Of a DNA stretch of 64,000 nucleotides, positions 17,156-25,531 are shown piece after piece; position 1 is the first letter of the stretch, and the number at the start of each line of letters is the position of its first letter. A model generated the notes under the pieces. That model did no database searches. It was not told the origin of the DNA and saw only the letters and a list, made by a program, of their open reading frames with translations. Source of the DNA: Listeria innocua (GTDB taxonomy: Bacteria > Bacillota > Bacilli > Lactobacillales > Listeriaceae); assembly GCF_028596125.1 (NCBI RefSeq), contig NZ_CP117229.1, positions 1,968,001-2,032,000 on the forward strand. The letters run 5' to 3'. The translations under genes and the position numbers were made by a program.

Positions 17156-19804
17156 TTACACTCCTTTTAATGTGATAATTTCGTTTGGTTTAACGGTAAA
17201 TTGATTTTTGGCATCTCCTGCTGTTTCTTCTAAAATGGTCGATTTTCTCCACAGATTAACCGTGTTTAATAGTTTTGGCTCGGATGCGGTTTGATAGAAA
17301 CGAATAATTGGTTGATTGTCTTTCGCTAGTTTAAATGCGGAAAAAACAAGTCCGTCTGTTACTTTCCATTTCGCAAAATCTTTTGTTTCTGCAAGAATTT
17401 TTTCTTTTGATGATGACGAGTGTTGAATGGCAAAAGTAGGTGCTAAGAGTGCGTTAACTTGTGCAGGGACGTTGACGCTTGATTCGTCTGTTAAGAATAC
17501 ATGGAACTCGGCTGTGATTTCGCGGTGGCATTCTGCTTCATATGCTGGGAAATCACCCCAATCGCCAATTTCTGATACTGCGCGTAAAAGTGTTAGTTCC
17601 AATCTGTCCCCTTGCTCGCTTACTTCATATTCCGGTAAGTCGAGGCTTGCAACAACGATATTTCCACTAGTAACAAAACCTTGTTTCCGGTTATCATTAG
17701 CAGGATTTGTCCATTCTTCCACTTGTTTATTCGCGCGCGTTACTACTTCAAAAACACTGCCCGCTTGATGTGTTTCTGTTTGTTTCCCAGTTGGTAAAAG
17801 TACGCGAAGGCGATGGTCATCCACCTGGTTATCTAGTTTAACGCGAACAGTTAGTTGTTTATCATGTTTATTCAGCGTCAGTTCTGTAGTGATTTTAAAA
17901 GTAGTACGATTGTCTGAACGATGTGACGTCCGGTCCGGATGCCATACTAGTCGGCGTTTTTCTTCAGCAAATGTCGCACTTGCGCTTACTGGGATTTCTA
18001 TTTCATGTTTCATTTCGATTGTCTTTCCAAGCTTATCTTCACGCAACACGCGAACTGCTGGTTTTGAATTAAAGGTATTTATACGTAAATTATCACCTGT
18101 TTCTTTAAACATATACTCGTTACCAATATCGCCAACATCCTCATATGCCCCAAGTCCCGCGACTTCTACAGCCTTTTCTTTATCCAAAATGGAGTAAGTT
18201 CCGTTCGGCGCGATTTCCACTTTTAAATATTGATTTTCTAACTGTAAGTCCCCTGTTAGCTCTTTTTCGTCATCCGAAACTGCGACCGGATGCGCATAGA
18301 TTGTTTGGTACCCAACTGCTGGTAAATGTTCCACAGTAAAGGTTAGTTTATACTTTCTTGCAAAATAAGAATCGCGGAATTTTCGTTCTGGTAAATCATA
18401 GTTAAAATGAATACCAAGTGGCTCAACTACAACCGGAATTTCCTCCCCATTACTTGTTTCCATCCGAAAACTTTGTTCGGGAAGTTTTGCTAATTCATCT
18501 GGTATCAATTCAAAATGCATCTCAGAAAAATGAATCGCGTCTGTTTCAAGTTCAAGTTCGACAGTTCTAGTTGCTTCTAGCCCTCCTGCATGGAAAACCG
18601 TAATTGGAATACCCGCATCATTTGTTGCGATTTGTTCCGTTATTTTACGTGCGGCGTTTTGAATAATCGCCATAGTTGTTTGTTCTACTTTTTCAAAACG
18701 AGCTTCCATTTCGCGGTGCACTTCATCCAAACTACATCCTGTAATGCTGTCATGGATTTGATTTTCCATGAGTAATTTCCAAGCAAAAGCCAGATATTCA
18801 TGCGGATAACTAACACCAGCTTCTGTTGCCATTACCGAAATCGGTTCAGCTAAACGCTCTAATAAACGTTCAATTTTAGCATTGGCTTGCTTCAAATAAA
18901 TACGTGAGGAAGCCGTGTTAGCAAGCGTTGACCAACCATCCGATTGTTGGCTTGTTAATTCTCCGTGGACTGTTTGTAATTTTTCAGGTTCAAGCCCGGC
19001 TTTGACAGCATCTTGGTATTTTTCAAAATGACTATGAATAAAATCAATCTCTGGATACAGTTCCCGTGCTACTTCAAGAGCTTCCGCTAAATCTGTTTGG
19101 ACAGGCTGGTGGTCACAACCGTTCATAAATAACCATTCATCCGTTGATGCAAATCGTTCCACGTCTGCCAATTTTTTATCCCAGAAAATTTTTGCTGCTT
19201 CTTTATCAGTTGGAATTTCATTACCATTGGAATACCAATTAGCGAGTAAAATTCCTAAAACTTTCGAACCGTCCGGGCTTTCCCAGAACATCTCTGAATA
19301 TTTCGAGGCAAAAGCACTATCAAATACTTGGTTATTAAAGCCAGTTGGGTTAACACCTCGTCCAAAAACAACCGTGTCAAAACCAGCTTGACGCATTAAT
19401 TGCGGCACTTGACCATATAAACCAAACGTATCCGGAAAATAACCAATTTTTTCCGCTTGACCGAATTCTTCCGCCATTTCTAAACCATATTGCAAATTAC
19501 GAATATTCGCTTCTCCACTCGTCAAAAAAGCATCTTGTAACATATACCAAGGGCCGATTCGTAATTTTCCATCAGCAACCAGTTGTTTCATTTTTTCTCT
19601 TTTAGCAGGTTTTACAGCTAAATAATCTTCTAACATAATCATTTGTCCATCCATATGAAAATGATTAAAACCAGCTTCTTTATCAAGTAAATCTTCTACT
19701 TCATCCATAAGTGTAACGAGCCTAAATCTTAAGCTTTCCAGTGGTAAAAACCATTCTCTGTCCCAATGAGAATGCGATATAATATGCGCTTTCTTTCTAG
19801 TCAT
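17156..19804 (-). CDS. Glycoside hydrolase family 38 alpha-mannosidase (MngB-like)
   Basis: 882 residues. Near the N-terminus IISHSHWDREWF supplies the zinc-binding His and Asp; the catalytic nucleophile Asp lies in GYFPDTFGLYGQVPQ near 145; further zinc ligands are in NQIHDSITGCSLDEVHREM near 355-373. It is of the shorter bacterial GH38 class, cytosolic (no signal), and would remove alpha-linked mannose, perhaps from phosphorylated or imported oligosaccharides. First gene of the long minus-strand operon, with its promoter and a cre site immediately upstream. Confidence 0.93.
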   Translation of the reverse strand: MTRKKAHIISHSHWDREWFLPLESLRFRLVTLMDEVEDLLDKEAGFNHFHMDGQMIMLEDYLAVKPAKREKMKQLVADGKLRIGPWYMLQDAFLTSGEANIRNLQYGLEMAEEFGQAEKIGYFPDTFGLYGQVPQLMRQAGFDTVVFGRGVNPTGFNNQVFDSAFASKYSEMFWESPDGSKVLGILLANWYSNGNEIPTDKEAAKIFWDKKLADVERFASTDEWLFMNGCDHQPVQTDLAEALEVARELYPEIDFIHSHFEKYQDAVKAGLEPEKLQTVHGELTSQQSDGWSTLANTASSRIYLKQANAKIERLLERLAEPISVMATEAGVSYPHEYLAFAWKLLMENQIHDSITGCSLDEVHREMEARFEKVEQTTMAIIQNAARKITEQIATNDAGIPITVFHAGGLEATRTVELELETDAIHFSEMHFELIPDELAKLPEQSFRMETSNGEEIPVVVEPLGIHFNYDLPERKFRDSYFARKYKLTFTVEHLPAVGYQTIYAHPVAVSDDEKELTGDLQLENQYLKVEIAPNGTYSILDKEKAVEVAGLGAYEDVGDIGNEYMFKETGDNLRINTFNSKPAVRVLREDKLGKTIEMKHEIEIPVSASATFAEEKRRLVWHPDRTSHRSDNRTTFKITTELTLNKHDKQLTVRVKLDNQVDDHRLRVLLPTGKQTETHQAGSVFEVVTRANKQVEEWTNPANDNRKQGFVTSGNIVVASLDLPEYEVSEQGDRLELTLLRAVSEIGDWGDFPAYEAECHREITAEFHVFLTDESSVNVPAQVNALLAPTFAIQHSSSSKEKILAETKDFAKWKVTDGLVFSAFKLAKDNQPIIRFYQTASEPKLLNTVNLWRKSTILEETAGDAKNQFTVKPNEIITLKGV

Positions 19805-19827
19805 TTTGCCCCTCCAAATATCCTTTT

Positions 19828-19841
19828 TGTATTCGCTTTCA
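19828..19841 (-). promoter_or_regulatory. cre-like site at the mannosidase operon start
   Basis: Minus-strand TGAAAGCGAATACA matches the cre consensus TGWAANCGNTNWCA with one mismatch. It sits immediately downstream of the -10 box, a position where CcpA blocks initiation. Confidence 0.65.
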
Positions 19842-19846
19842 AGCTA

Positions 19847-19875
19847 AGTATAGTAAGGGCTAAAGCGAATTGCAA
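19847..19875 (-). promoter_or_regulatory. Promoter of the mannosidase/importer operon
   Basis: Minus-strand -35 TTGCAA (19870-19875), 17-base spacer and -10 TATACT (19847-19852), giving a leader of roughly 35 bases before the GH38 start codon. Confidence 0.7.
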
Positions 19876-19999
19876 TGCTACGCCAAAAACTACTATGAAT
19901 AATCCATTTTCCCTTGATTTGTCCATTTCAAAAAAGCTTATTCCTTACCGCTCTAAAGATGAGAAAAACGACCCTGCCAAATTCCCTTCAAAAGCCAAA

Positions 20000-20027
20000 T
20001 TGACTTCTTTTCCCGCTATGATATATT
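20000..20027 (+). promoter_or_regulatory. Promoter of the divergent GH38 gene
   Basis: -35 TTGACT (20000-20005), 16-base spacer, -10 TATATT (20022-20027). The following TGAAACCGTTCTAG (from 20027) resembles a cre with two mismatches and would cover the start site. Confidence 0.55.
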
Positions 20028-20068
20028 GAAACCGTTCTAGACAAAAAAGAAAGGATTTGAGTATATAG

Positions 20069-23000
20069 ATGTTTTTCACAAAAGATAAATTACGCGGTAG
20101 ACTAGATGAAGTCGCCCTTTACCGCTATGAAAAAACGTATCCGATTCAGAAGTTCCAAGCAGCTGAGGATATGGACGGAAACATTGCAGCGCGTCCTCAA
20201 ACTGTCATTTATGATAACGAATTAACTATTGGAGAAAACTGGGCCGGCCGCGATCGCTACGTCTGGTTAAAAACAACGATTACCTTCCCCAGTGCCAAAG
20301 AAGGTACTCGCTTAATCGGTTACTTTGATTTTGGTAATACTGGCGACGGTCATAATTCTGGCTTTGAATCCTTATTATTCGTAAACGGCGAACCATTCCA
20401 AGGTGTCGACCAAAATCACCAAGAAGTTCTTTTCCCTGACAGTTTTGCTGGAAAAACGACCGAACTTGTCTTTCGTTTATGGTCTGGTCTTGAAGGCGGT
20501 GGCGCTCCTTCCATCCAAACACATCAGTTAAAAGAAGCATTTATTGGTTATTTAAACCTCGTGATTGACGATTTATATTTTACAAGTAAAGCTACCTTAA
20601 AAACACTCGATCAACTGGAAGAAAATAATCCGACATACGCTCCCCTGCTTCAAGCTATTAACCGCGCTTACCTAGCGATTGATTGGGGAACACCAGGCTC
20701 TAACCAAAATCTTTCCTCCATGGAAAACGCCAACCAAATCTTGCAAGCAGCAATAAAAGAAATGCCGAAAAACTTTCCTATCAAAGTAGCAGCAGTTGGA
20801 CATACCCATATCGATGTAGCATGGCTATGGCGTTTAAAACATACCCGCGAAAAAGCAGCACGATCATTCTCGACCGTGCTCCATTTAATGGAAGATTATC
20901 CTGAATACTTATTTTTGCAATCACAGCCCCAACTCTACGCCTACATCAAAGAAGATTATCCAGAAATTTATGCCAAAATAAAAGCTAAAATCGAGGAAGG
21001 CAACTGGGAGGCTGATGGCGGAATGTGGCTTGAAGCCGATTGTAATATCCCTAGCGGAGAATCACTCGTCAGACAAATGCTCTACGGTCAGAAATTTTTA
21101 CGCGAAGAGTTTGGCAAACCTTCTAGTTTTCTATGGTTACCTGATGTATTTGGTTATAGCTGGGCCTTGCCGCAAATTCTCCGTAAATCAGGCATCAAAA
21201 CTTTTATGACGACTAAAATTAGTTGGAATCAATATAACCGAATGCCACATGATACGTTCCAGTGGCGCGGTATTGACGGAACGGAAATCCTAACTCACTT
21301 CATCACTGCACCAGAAAAAAACAGCCGAATTTCTACTTATAACGGTAAAATGACCGCGCGTGAACTGGTGGGACTTTGGGATAAATATCAAGATAAAGAA
21401 ATAAACCAAGAATTATTACTTGCTTATGGTTACGGCGATGGAGGTGGCGGGGTAAATCGCGAAATGCTCGAGATGCGTCGTCGCTATGATAAAATGCCGG
21501 GAATCCCTGAAGTAAAACCAAAAAGCGCTACCGATTATTTCGATGATTTACATGAAACGATTAATAGCACTGATCAATATGTCCACACCTGGAACGGGGA
21601 ACTTTACTTTGAATACCACCGCGGAACTTATACCAGCCAAGCCTTCACGAAAAAAATGAACCGTAAAATCGAGCTTGGTTTAAGAAATAGCGAATGGCTT
21701 TCTGTTTTAGCGAACTTAAAAGAAGGAACTACTTATCCGACCGAAAAATTAGCGAACATTTGGCAGATATTACTTCGAAATCAATTTCACGATATTATTC
21801 CTGGCTCTTCCATCAAAGAAGTATATGATGATGCGCTAATTGAGTACACTGAAGCACTCACCGAAAACAATACGATTATCTCTAAACAACTGGAAAAACT
21901 AACCCAGCAGGCTTCTGAAAAAATAACGCTATGGAATAGTTCCACTTGGAATCGTCCGCGCTATATTGAAATCAAAGCCGATAATCCTGCTAGCAACTTA
22001 GCCTTTTATGATCAAAAAAATAAGCCACTCCCTGCACAAAAATTAGCAAATGGCGCGTGGCTCATCCAGCACCATAACTTGCCAGCGCTCGGTGCCACAA
22101 GTATTTCCGTTAAAGAAACAACAAGTGAGCTAACAAAATCGCCTTTCACTTACAAAGACAAGCAATTAGAAACACCCTATTATCAAATAGCTTGGAACGA
22201 AAACGGCCAATTTACATCCATTTTTGACAAAAAAAATAACCGCCAAGTATTAGCAGAAAACGCGAGGGGGAATGTATTTCAATTATTTGAAGATAAGCCG
22301 ATGTGGCATGATGCTTGGGATATTGATCTATTTTACCAAGAAAAACAAAAGGAAATTACCGCTTTAGACTCTTTTGAAGTAATCAATAATGGACCACTTG
22401 AACTCACTATTAAACAGGTGCTTCACTCAGAAAAATCACAAATTACGCAGTGGATTCATTTTTACCATGAGAGCCCTGAAATCAGATTTGAAACAGAAGT
22501 GGATTGGCGTGACCGTAACCAGTTGCTGAAAGTCGCTTTCCCTGTTTCCGTTCATGCCAGTGAAGCTAGTTATGATATTCAATTTGGTAATGTAAAACGA
22601 CCGACACACTGGAACACAAGCTGGGATTATGCTCGTTTTGAAACAGTTGGGCATCAGTGGGCCGATCTTTCTGAGAAAAATTACGGGGTTAGTTTGCTAA
22701 ATGATTCCAAATACGGCTATGATATTAAAGACTCGACGATTCGACTAACATTACTCAAAGCAGCGGGCTACCCTGACCCAGAAGCCGATTTAGGTCTTCA
22801 CCAGTTCACGTATTCACTTTTTCCACATCAAGGAGATTTCTTAGACGGAGAAACAGTCCAAACTGCTTGGGAATTAAACAACCCGATTTTCACATCTAAC
22901 GGAGAAATCGAACCATTTTCGCTTTTCCAAGTTACTAATCCTTATGTGATGATTGATAGCGTCAAACAAGCTGAGGACGGTAATGGTCTTATCATCCGAC

Positions 23001-23167
23001 TGCATGAATTCGCAGGCACACACGGCGAAGTGACGCTAACTAGCGATTATGCTATTACTTCCATCACAGAATGTAACTTACTGGAGGAAAACGAAACAAC
23101 ACTTGAAACCACAACATTTGCCATTACTCCGTTTGAAATTAAAACTTACCGAATTTATCTAAAATAA
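20069..23167 (+). CDS. Glycoside hydrolase family 38 alpha-mannosidase (Ams1-like)
   Basis: 1032 residues, of the long GH38 class related to the vacuolar/cytosolic Ams1 type, with an N-terminal beta domain of about 230 residues before the catalytic barrel. Zinc-binding VGHTHIDVAWLWRLKHTREK near 248-267; nucleophile Asp in LWLPDVFGYSWALPQ near 355; zinc His in NQFHDIIPGSSIKEVYDDA near 571. C-terminal beta-sandwich domains follow. No signal peptide. RBS AAGGA is about 13 bases from the ATG, somewhat long. Divergent from, and dissimilar to, the other GH38 enzyme, so the pair probably differs in linkage preference. Confidence 0.93.
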   Translation: MFFTKDKLRGRLDEVALYRYEKTYPIQKFQAAEDMDGNIAARPQTVIYDNELTIGENWAGRDRYVWLKTTITFPSAKEGTRLIGYFDFGNTGDGHNSGFESLLFVNGEPFQGVDQNHQEVLFPDSFAGKTTELVFRLWSGLEGGGAPSIQTHQLKEAFIGYLNLVIDDLYFTSKATLKTLDQLEENNPTYAPLLQAINRAYLAIDWGTPGSNQNLSSMENANQILQAAIKEMPKNFPIKVAAVGHTHIDVAWLWRLKHTREKAARSFSTVLHLMEDYPEYLFLQSQPQLYAYIKEDYPEIYAKIKAKIEEGNWEADGGMWLEADCNIPSGESLVRQMLYGQKFLREEFGKPSSFLWLPDVFGYSWALPQILRKSGIKTFMTTKISWNQYNRMPHDTFQWRGIDGTEILTHFITAPEKNSRISTYNGKMTARELVGLWDKYQDKEINQELLLAYGYGDGGGGVNREMLEMRRRYDKMPGIPEVKPKSATDYFDDLHETINSTDQYVHTWNGELYFEYHRGTYTSQAFTKKMNRKIELGLRNSEWLSVLANLKEGTTYPTEKLANIWQILLRNQFHDIIPGSSIKEVYDDALIEYTEALTENNTIISKQLEKLTQQASEKITLWNSSTWNRPRYIEIKADNPASNLAFYDQKNKPLPAQKLANGAWLIQHHNLPALGATSISVKETTSELTKSPFTYKDKQLETPYYQIAWNENGQFTSIFDKKNNRQVLAENARGNVFQLFEDKPMWHDAWDIDLFYQEKQKEITALDSFEVINNGPLELTIKQVLHSEKSQITQWIHFYHESPEIRFETEVDWRDRNQLLKVAFPVSVHASEASYDIQFGNVKRPTHWNTSWDYARFETVGHQWADLSEKNYGVSLLNDSKYGYDIKDSTIRLTLLKAAGYPDPEADLGLHQFTYSLFPHQGDFLDGETVQTAWELNNPIFTSNGEIEPFSLFQVTNPYVMIDSVKQAEDGNGLIIRLHEFAGTHGEVTLTSDYAITSITECNLLEENETTLETTTFAITPFEIKTYRIYLK

Positions 23168-23216
23168 AAAAACACGCAGCAAGGCTTCTCCCTAAGAAGT
23201 CCGCTGCGTGTTTTAT
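23166..23216. terminator. Bidirectional terminator between the GH38 gene and cspB
   Basis: AAAACACGCAGC pairs with GCTGCGTGTTTT; an inner GGCTTC/GAAGTCC stem adds stability. A-run on one side and T-run on the other allow it to end both the plus-strand mannosidase transcript and the minus-strand cspB transcript. Confidence 0.9.
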
Positions 23217-23234
23217 TAGTTTAACGTGATCAGA

Positions 23235-23435
23235 TTAAAGTTTAGTAACTTTTTCTGCTTGTGGGCCACGTTGACCTTCAACGATTTCAAATTCAACGCT
23301 TTGACCTTCGTCTAAAGTTTTGAATCCTTCACCTTCGATAGCGCTGAAGTGTACGAATACATCATCTCCGCCTTCTACTTCGATGAAACCGAAACCTTTT
23401 TCACTATTAAACCATTTAACTGTACCTGTTTGCAT
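23235..23435 (-). CDS. cspB: Cold-shock protein (CSD-fold RNA chaperone)
   Basis: 66 residues, the full length of a bacterial cold-shock domain protein. Both nucleic-acid-binding motifs are present: RNP1 KGFGFIEV near 13-20 and RNP2 VFVHFSAI near 26-33. It binds single-stranded RNA and DNA and melts structure at low temperature. GGAGG precedes ATG. A leader of about 160 bases with a strong hairpin precedes the gene, as is common for cold-shock genes. The letter B follows Listeria usage for this locus and is from memory. Confidence 0.97.
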
Positions 23436-23533
23436 ATTTCACAAACCTCCAAAAATTTTCTTAATATGTTTCTTTTACTAACGAAAAAGATGTTAACAAC
23501 AAGCTAATCATTTTTTCAATTACAAAATTCACA

Positions 23534-23575
23534 TATTAGCAAAGATACTCATTTACATCAATATCCTTGCTAATA
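23534..23575 (-). ncRNA. Structured cspB 5' leader hairpin
   Basis: In the minus-strand transcript, TATTAGCAAGGATA (from 23575) pairs with TATCTTTGCTAATA (to 23534) over 14 positions, with one G-U pair and a 14-base loop. It lies in the leader, about 100 bases before the start codon, and is a candidate temperature- or Csp-responsive element. Confidence 0.6.
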
Positions 23576-23602
23576 CATAAATATACTTCCTGCAACACTT
23601 AT

Positions 23603-23631
23603 ATATTAACGCCAACGGACAAATAAATCAA
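23603..23631 (-). promoter_or_regulatory. cspB promoter
   Basis: Minus-strand -35 TTGATT (23626-23631), 17-base spacer, -10 TAATAT (23603-23608). This would give a 5' leader of about 160 bases. Confidence 0.6.
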
Positions 23632-23678
23632 GTGAAAAAGTCGCACGGTTACAAAATAGAGTATTCAGTTTATTAACT

Positions 23679-23719
23679 AAAAAACCCTGCTATAAGTCAA
23701 TTCTTATAACAAGGTTTTC
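23679..23719 (-). terminator. Intrinsic terminator after the PAP2 gene
   Basis: AAAACCTTGTTATAAG pairs with CTTATAGCAGGGTTTT (G-U pairs and one mismatch), then TT. The stem overlaps the last bases downstream of the phosphatase stop. Confidence 0.8.
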
Positions 23720-23721
23720 TA

Positions 23722-24417
23722 TTAATCGACAATACTTTTATCTTTAATACGCCATTTCACAAGTAAATTATGTAACGGTTTACGCACTAAGAAATAAACG
23801 CCTAAAGAAATGAGTACAGAAGCCGTACCAAGTAAAAATCCGCCCAGTACATCTGTTGGGAAATGCACGCCTAAATAAACACGTGTATACATTACAAACA
23901 AGATAAATCCATAGCCGATAATTCCGATAACGATTTTTTGCCACATTTTTGGCACTGTGAAAATTAAGAACATCGCTGCAAGTCCATAGAAAACCGCCGT
24001 AGCAGTCGCATGTCCACTAGGAAAACTAAAACCTGACTCATCTATTAACCAGTTAACGCTATCTGGACGTGTACGAGCAACTAATGTTTTCAAGACTAGA
24101 TTAAGGACAACACCACAAGCTAGCATCGTTCCTCCAAACCATAGTCCAACAACAAATTTTCGTAAAAAGAATAGGATAAGAACGACTACAATAGTTAAAA
24201 TAATAGTTGTTTCTGCACTACCTAAATTGGTCACTAGTTTAACGATAGCTGTTTTATCAGGTTGAATCCCGCCGCGAATCTTTTCAATCCAGCTTAGATC
24301 AAAACGTGCTACCCAGTTACTTTCTGTTGCAATAGCTGAGGCGATTGTAATAAATAAAATCAGACAAAATCCACCAATAACGAATAACGGTGTCGCTTTT
24401 TTTCGATTAGTATTCAT
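23722..24417 (-). CDS. PAP2-family membrane phosphatase
   Basis: 231 residues, about six membrane helices. The tripartite phosphatase signature is complete: KTLVARTRP near 113-121, FPSGHATATA near 133-142 and YTRVYLGVHFPTDVLGG near 180-196, giving the catalytic His pair. Such enzymes dephosphorylate lipid pyrophosphates, for example undecaprenyl pyrophosphate recycling or phosphatidylglycerophosphate; which one is unknown. RBS AAAGGAG. Thirteen bases downstream of dapF and probably co-transcribed with it. Confidence 0.9.
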   Translation of the reverse strand: MNTNRKKATPLFVIGGFCLILFITIASAIATESNWVARFDLSWIEKIRGGIQPDKTAIVKLVTNLGSAETTIILTIVVVLILFFLRKFVVGLWFGGTMLACGVVLNLVLKTLVARTRPDSVNWLIDESGFSFPSGHATATAVFYGLAAMFLIFTVPKMWQKIVIGIIGYGFILFVMYTRVYLGVHFPTDVLGGFLLGTASVLISLGVYFLVRKPLHNLLVKWRIKDKSIVD

Positions 24418-24430
24418 GGTTAACTCCTTT

Positions 24431-25420
24431 TCATTCGGTTGTTTTTAAAAATTGCTTTACTTCTTTTACAAGCTCTTGATACTGCGCTTGTTCTGGTGTC
24501 GCTTCATTTGTAAGTTCAGTTACAGTGCCTCTTTCGTAGCTAACTGACCCCGTGCTAACAAATGTTGCATTACCAATTAATTGTAGCGAAATTTCACCAG
24601 CTTCGTCTTTTTTGGCAGTCACCTGTACTCGCCCGCCATCATTATAAACATTAAGTGGTGTTTCAAAAGTATCTTTATCTAACATTTTTTTAATTAAACT
24701 ACAAGCTGACATCGCTGTCCCGCATGCATTCGTAAAACCTACACCGCGTTCAAATGTCCGCACATAAATCGCATCATCGCTTAATCGTTTCACAAAACTA
24801 ACATTGACACCATCTGGAAAATAAGGATTTTCGCTGTTTAAATAACTCGCTAAAGTTTCTTGTTTATCCGAATCTAACACAGTTTGGTCCACAAACGTAA
24901 TCAAGTGTGGATTTGGAACCGACACAGCAGAAAAAGCTAATTCCGAATCTAGTTCAGGAACGACTTGATTAAATAATTTTTCCACACCGACATTCATTGG
25001 TAAACTTTCTGCATTAAATTTAACTGGAGAAATTTCAACTTGGTACGTTGGTATGTCAAAACCAAGTGAAGTTGCTTTTTTGACATCCAGTATCGCTTTC
25101 ATTGTTTCGACTTTTGCTTCTGTTAATGCGTGCTTTTCAAGTAAATAACGAGCTACCGTTCTTAGGCCGTTCCCGCACATCGACGCAATTGATCCATCCG
25201 AATTAACGACGCGCATTTGGCCAATTGGTCCAGCTTCATTACTTTTTGTGACATATAAAATACCATCTGCCCCACCAAGCGAATGCTCTCTATCACAAAG
25301 CTTTATTGCAAAATCAGCACGTTTCGCATCCGACCAATCCATGATTTGATTTTCTTCTTCATCAACTAAGAAAAAATCGTTTTGCGAACCATGTACTTTT
25401 GTAAAGTGAATTGTTGCCAT
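24431..25420 (-). CDS. dapF: Diaminopimelate epimerase
   Basis: Converts LL- to meso-diaminopimelate, the cross-linking residue of Listeria peptidoglycan and precursor of lysine. From ATG 25420 (MATIHFTKVHGSQNDFFLVDE) 329 residues. The two catalytic Cys are in ASMCGNGLRTVARYL near 84-98 and TNACGTAMSACSLIK near 225-240. A TTG four codons earlier lies on top of AAAGGAGG and is unlikely. The protein is longer than Gram-negative DapF (about 275) because of an internal insertion and a C-terminal tail, as usual in Listeria-like bacteria. Confidence 0.95.
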   Translation of the reverse strand: MATIHFTKVHGSQNDFFLVDEEENQIMDWSDAKRADFAIKLCDREHSLGGADGILYVTKSNEAGPIGQMRVVNSDGSIASMCGNGLRTVARYLLEKHALTEAKVETMKAILDVKKATSLGFDIPTYQVEISPVKFNAESLPMNVGVEKLFNQVVPELDSELAFSAVSVPNPHLITFVDQTVLDSDKQETLASYLNSENPYFPDGVNVSFVKRLSDDAIYVRTFERGVGFTNACGTAMSACSLIKKMLDKDTFETPLNVYNDGGRVQVTAKKDEAGEISLQLIGNATFVSTGSVSYERGTVTELTNEATPEQAQYQELVKEVKQFLKTTE

Positions 25421-25475
25421 TCCTTCAAGCAACCTCCTTTATTTGGAATTACGTCTATAATACCACATCTTAAAT

Positions 25476-25526
25476 TAAAAAAGCTTGGGGAACCTCCTTT
25501 TTAAACTACTAGGATTTTCCCCAAGC
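25476..25526 (-). terminator. Intrinsic terminator after ileS
   Basis: Minus-strand GCTTGGGGAA pairs with TTCCCCAAGC around a 24-base interior that can itself pair in part (GGAG/ATCC region), followed by TTTTTTAATTT. Confidence 0.85.
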
Positions 25527-25531
25527 GAGCA

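Noticed and set aside
19766-20029. Plus-strand 87-codon ORF in the divergent GH38 region
   Set aside because: Overlaps the GH38 start and both promoters; no RBS or recognisable protein features.
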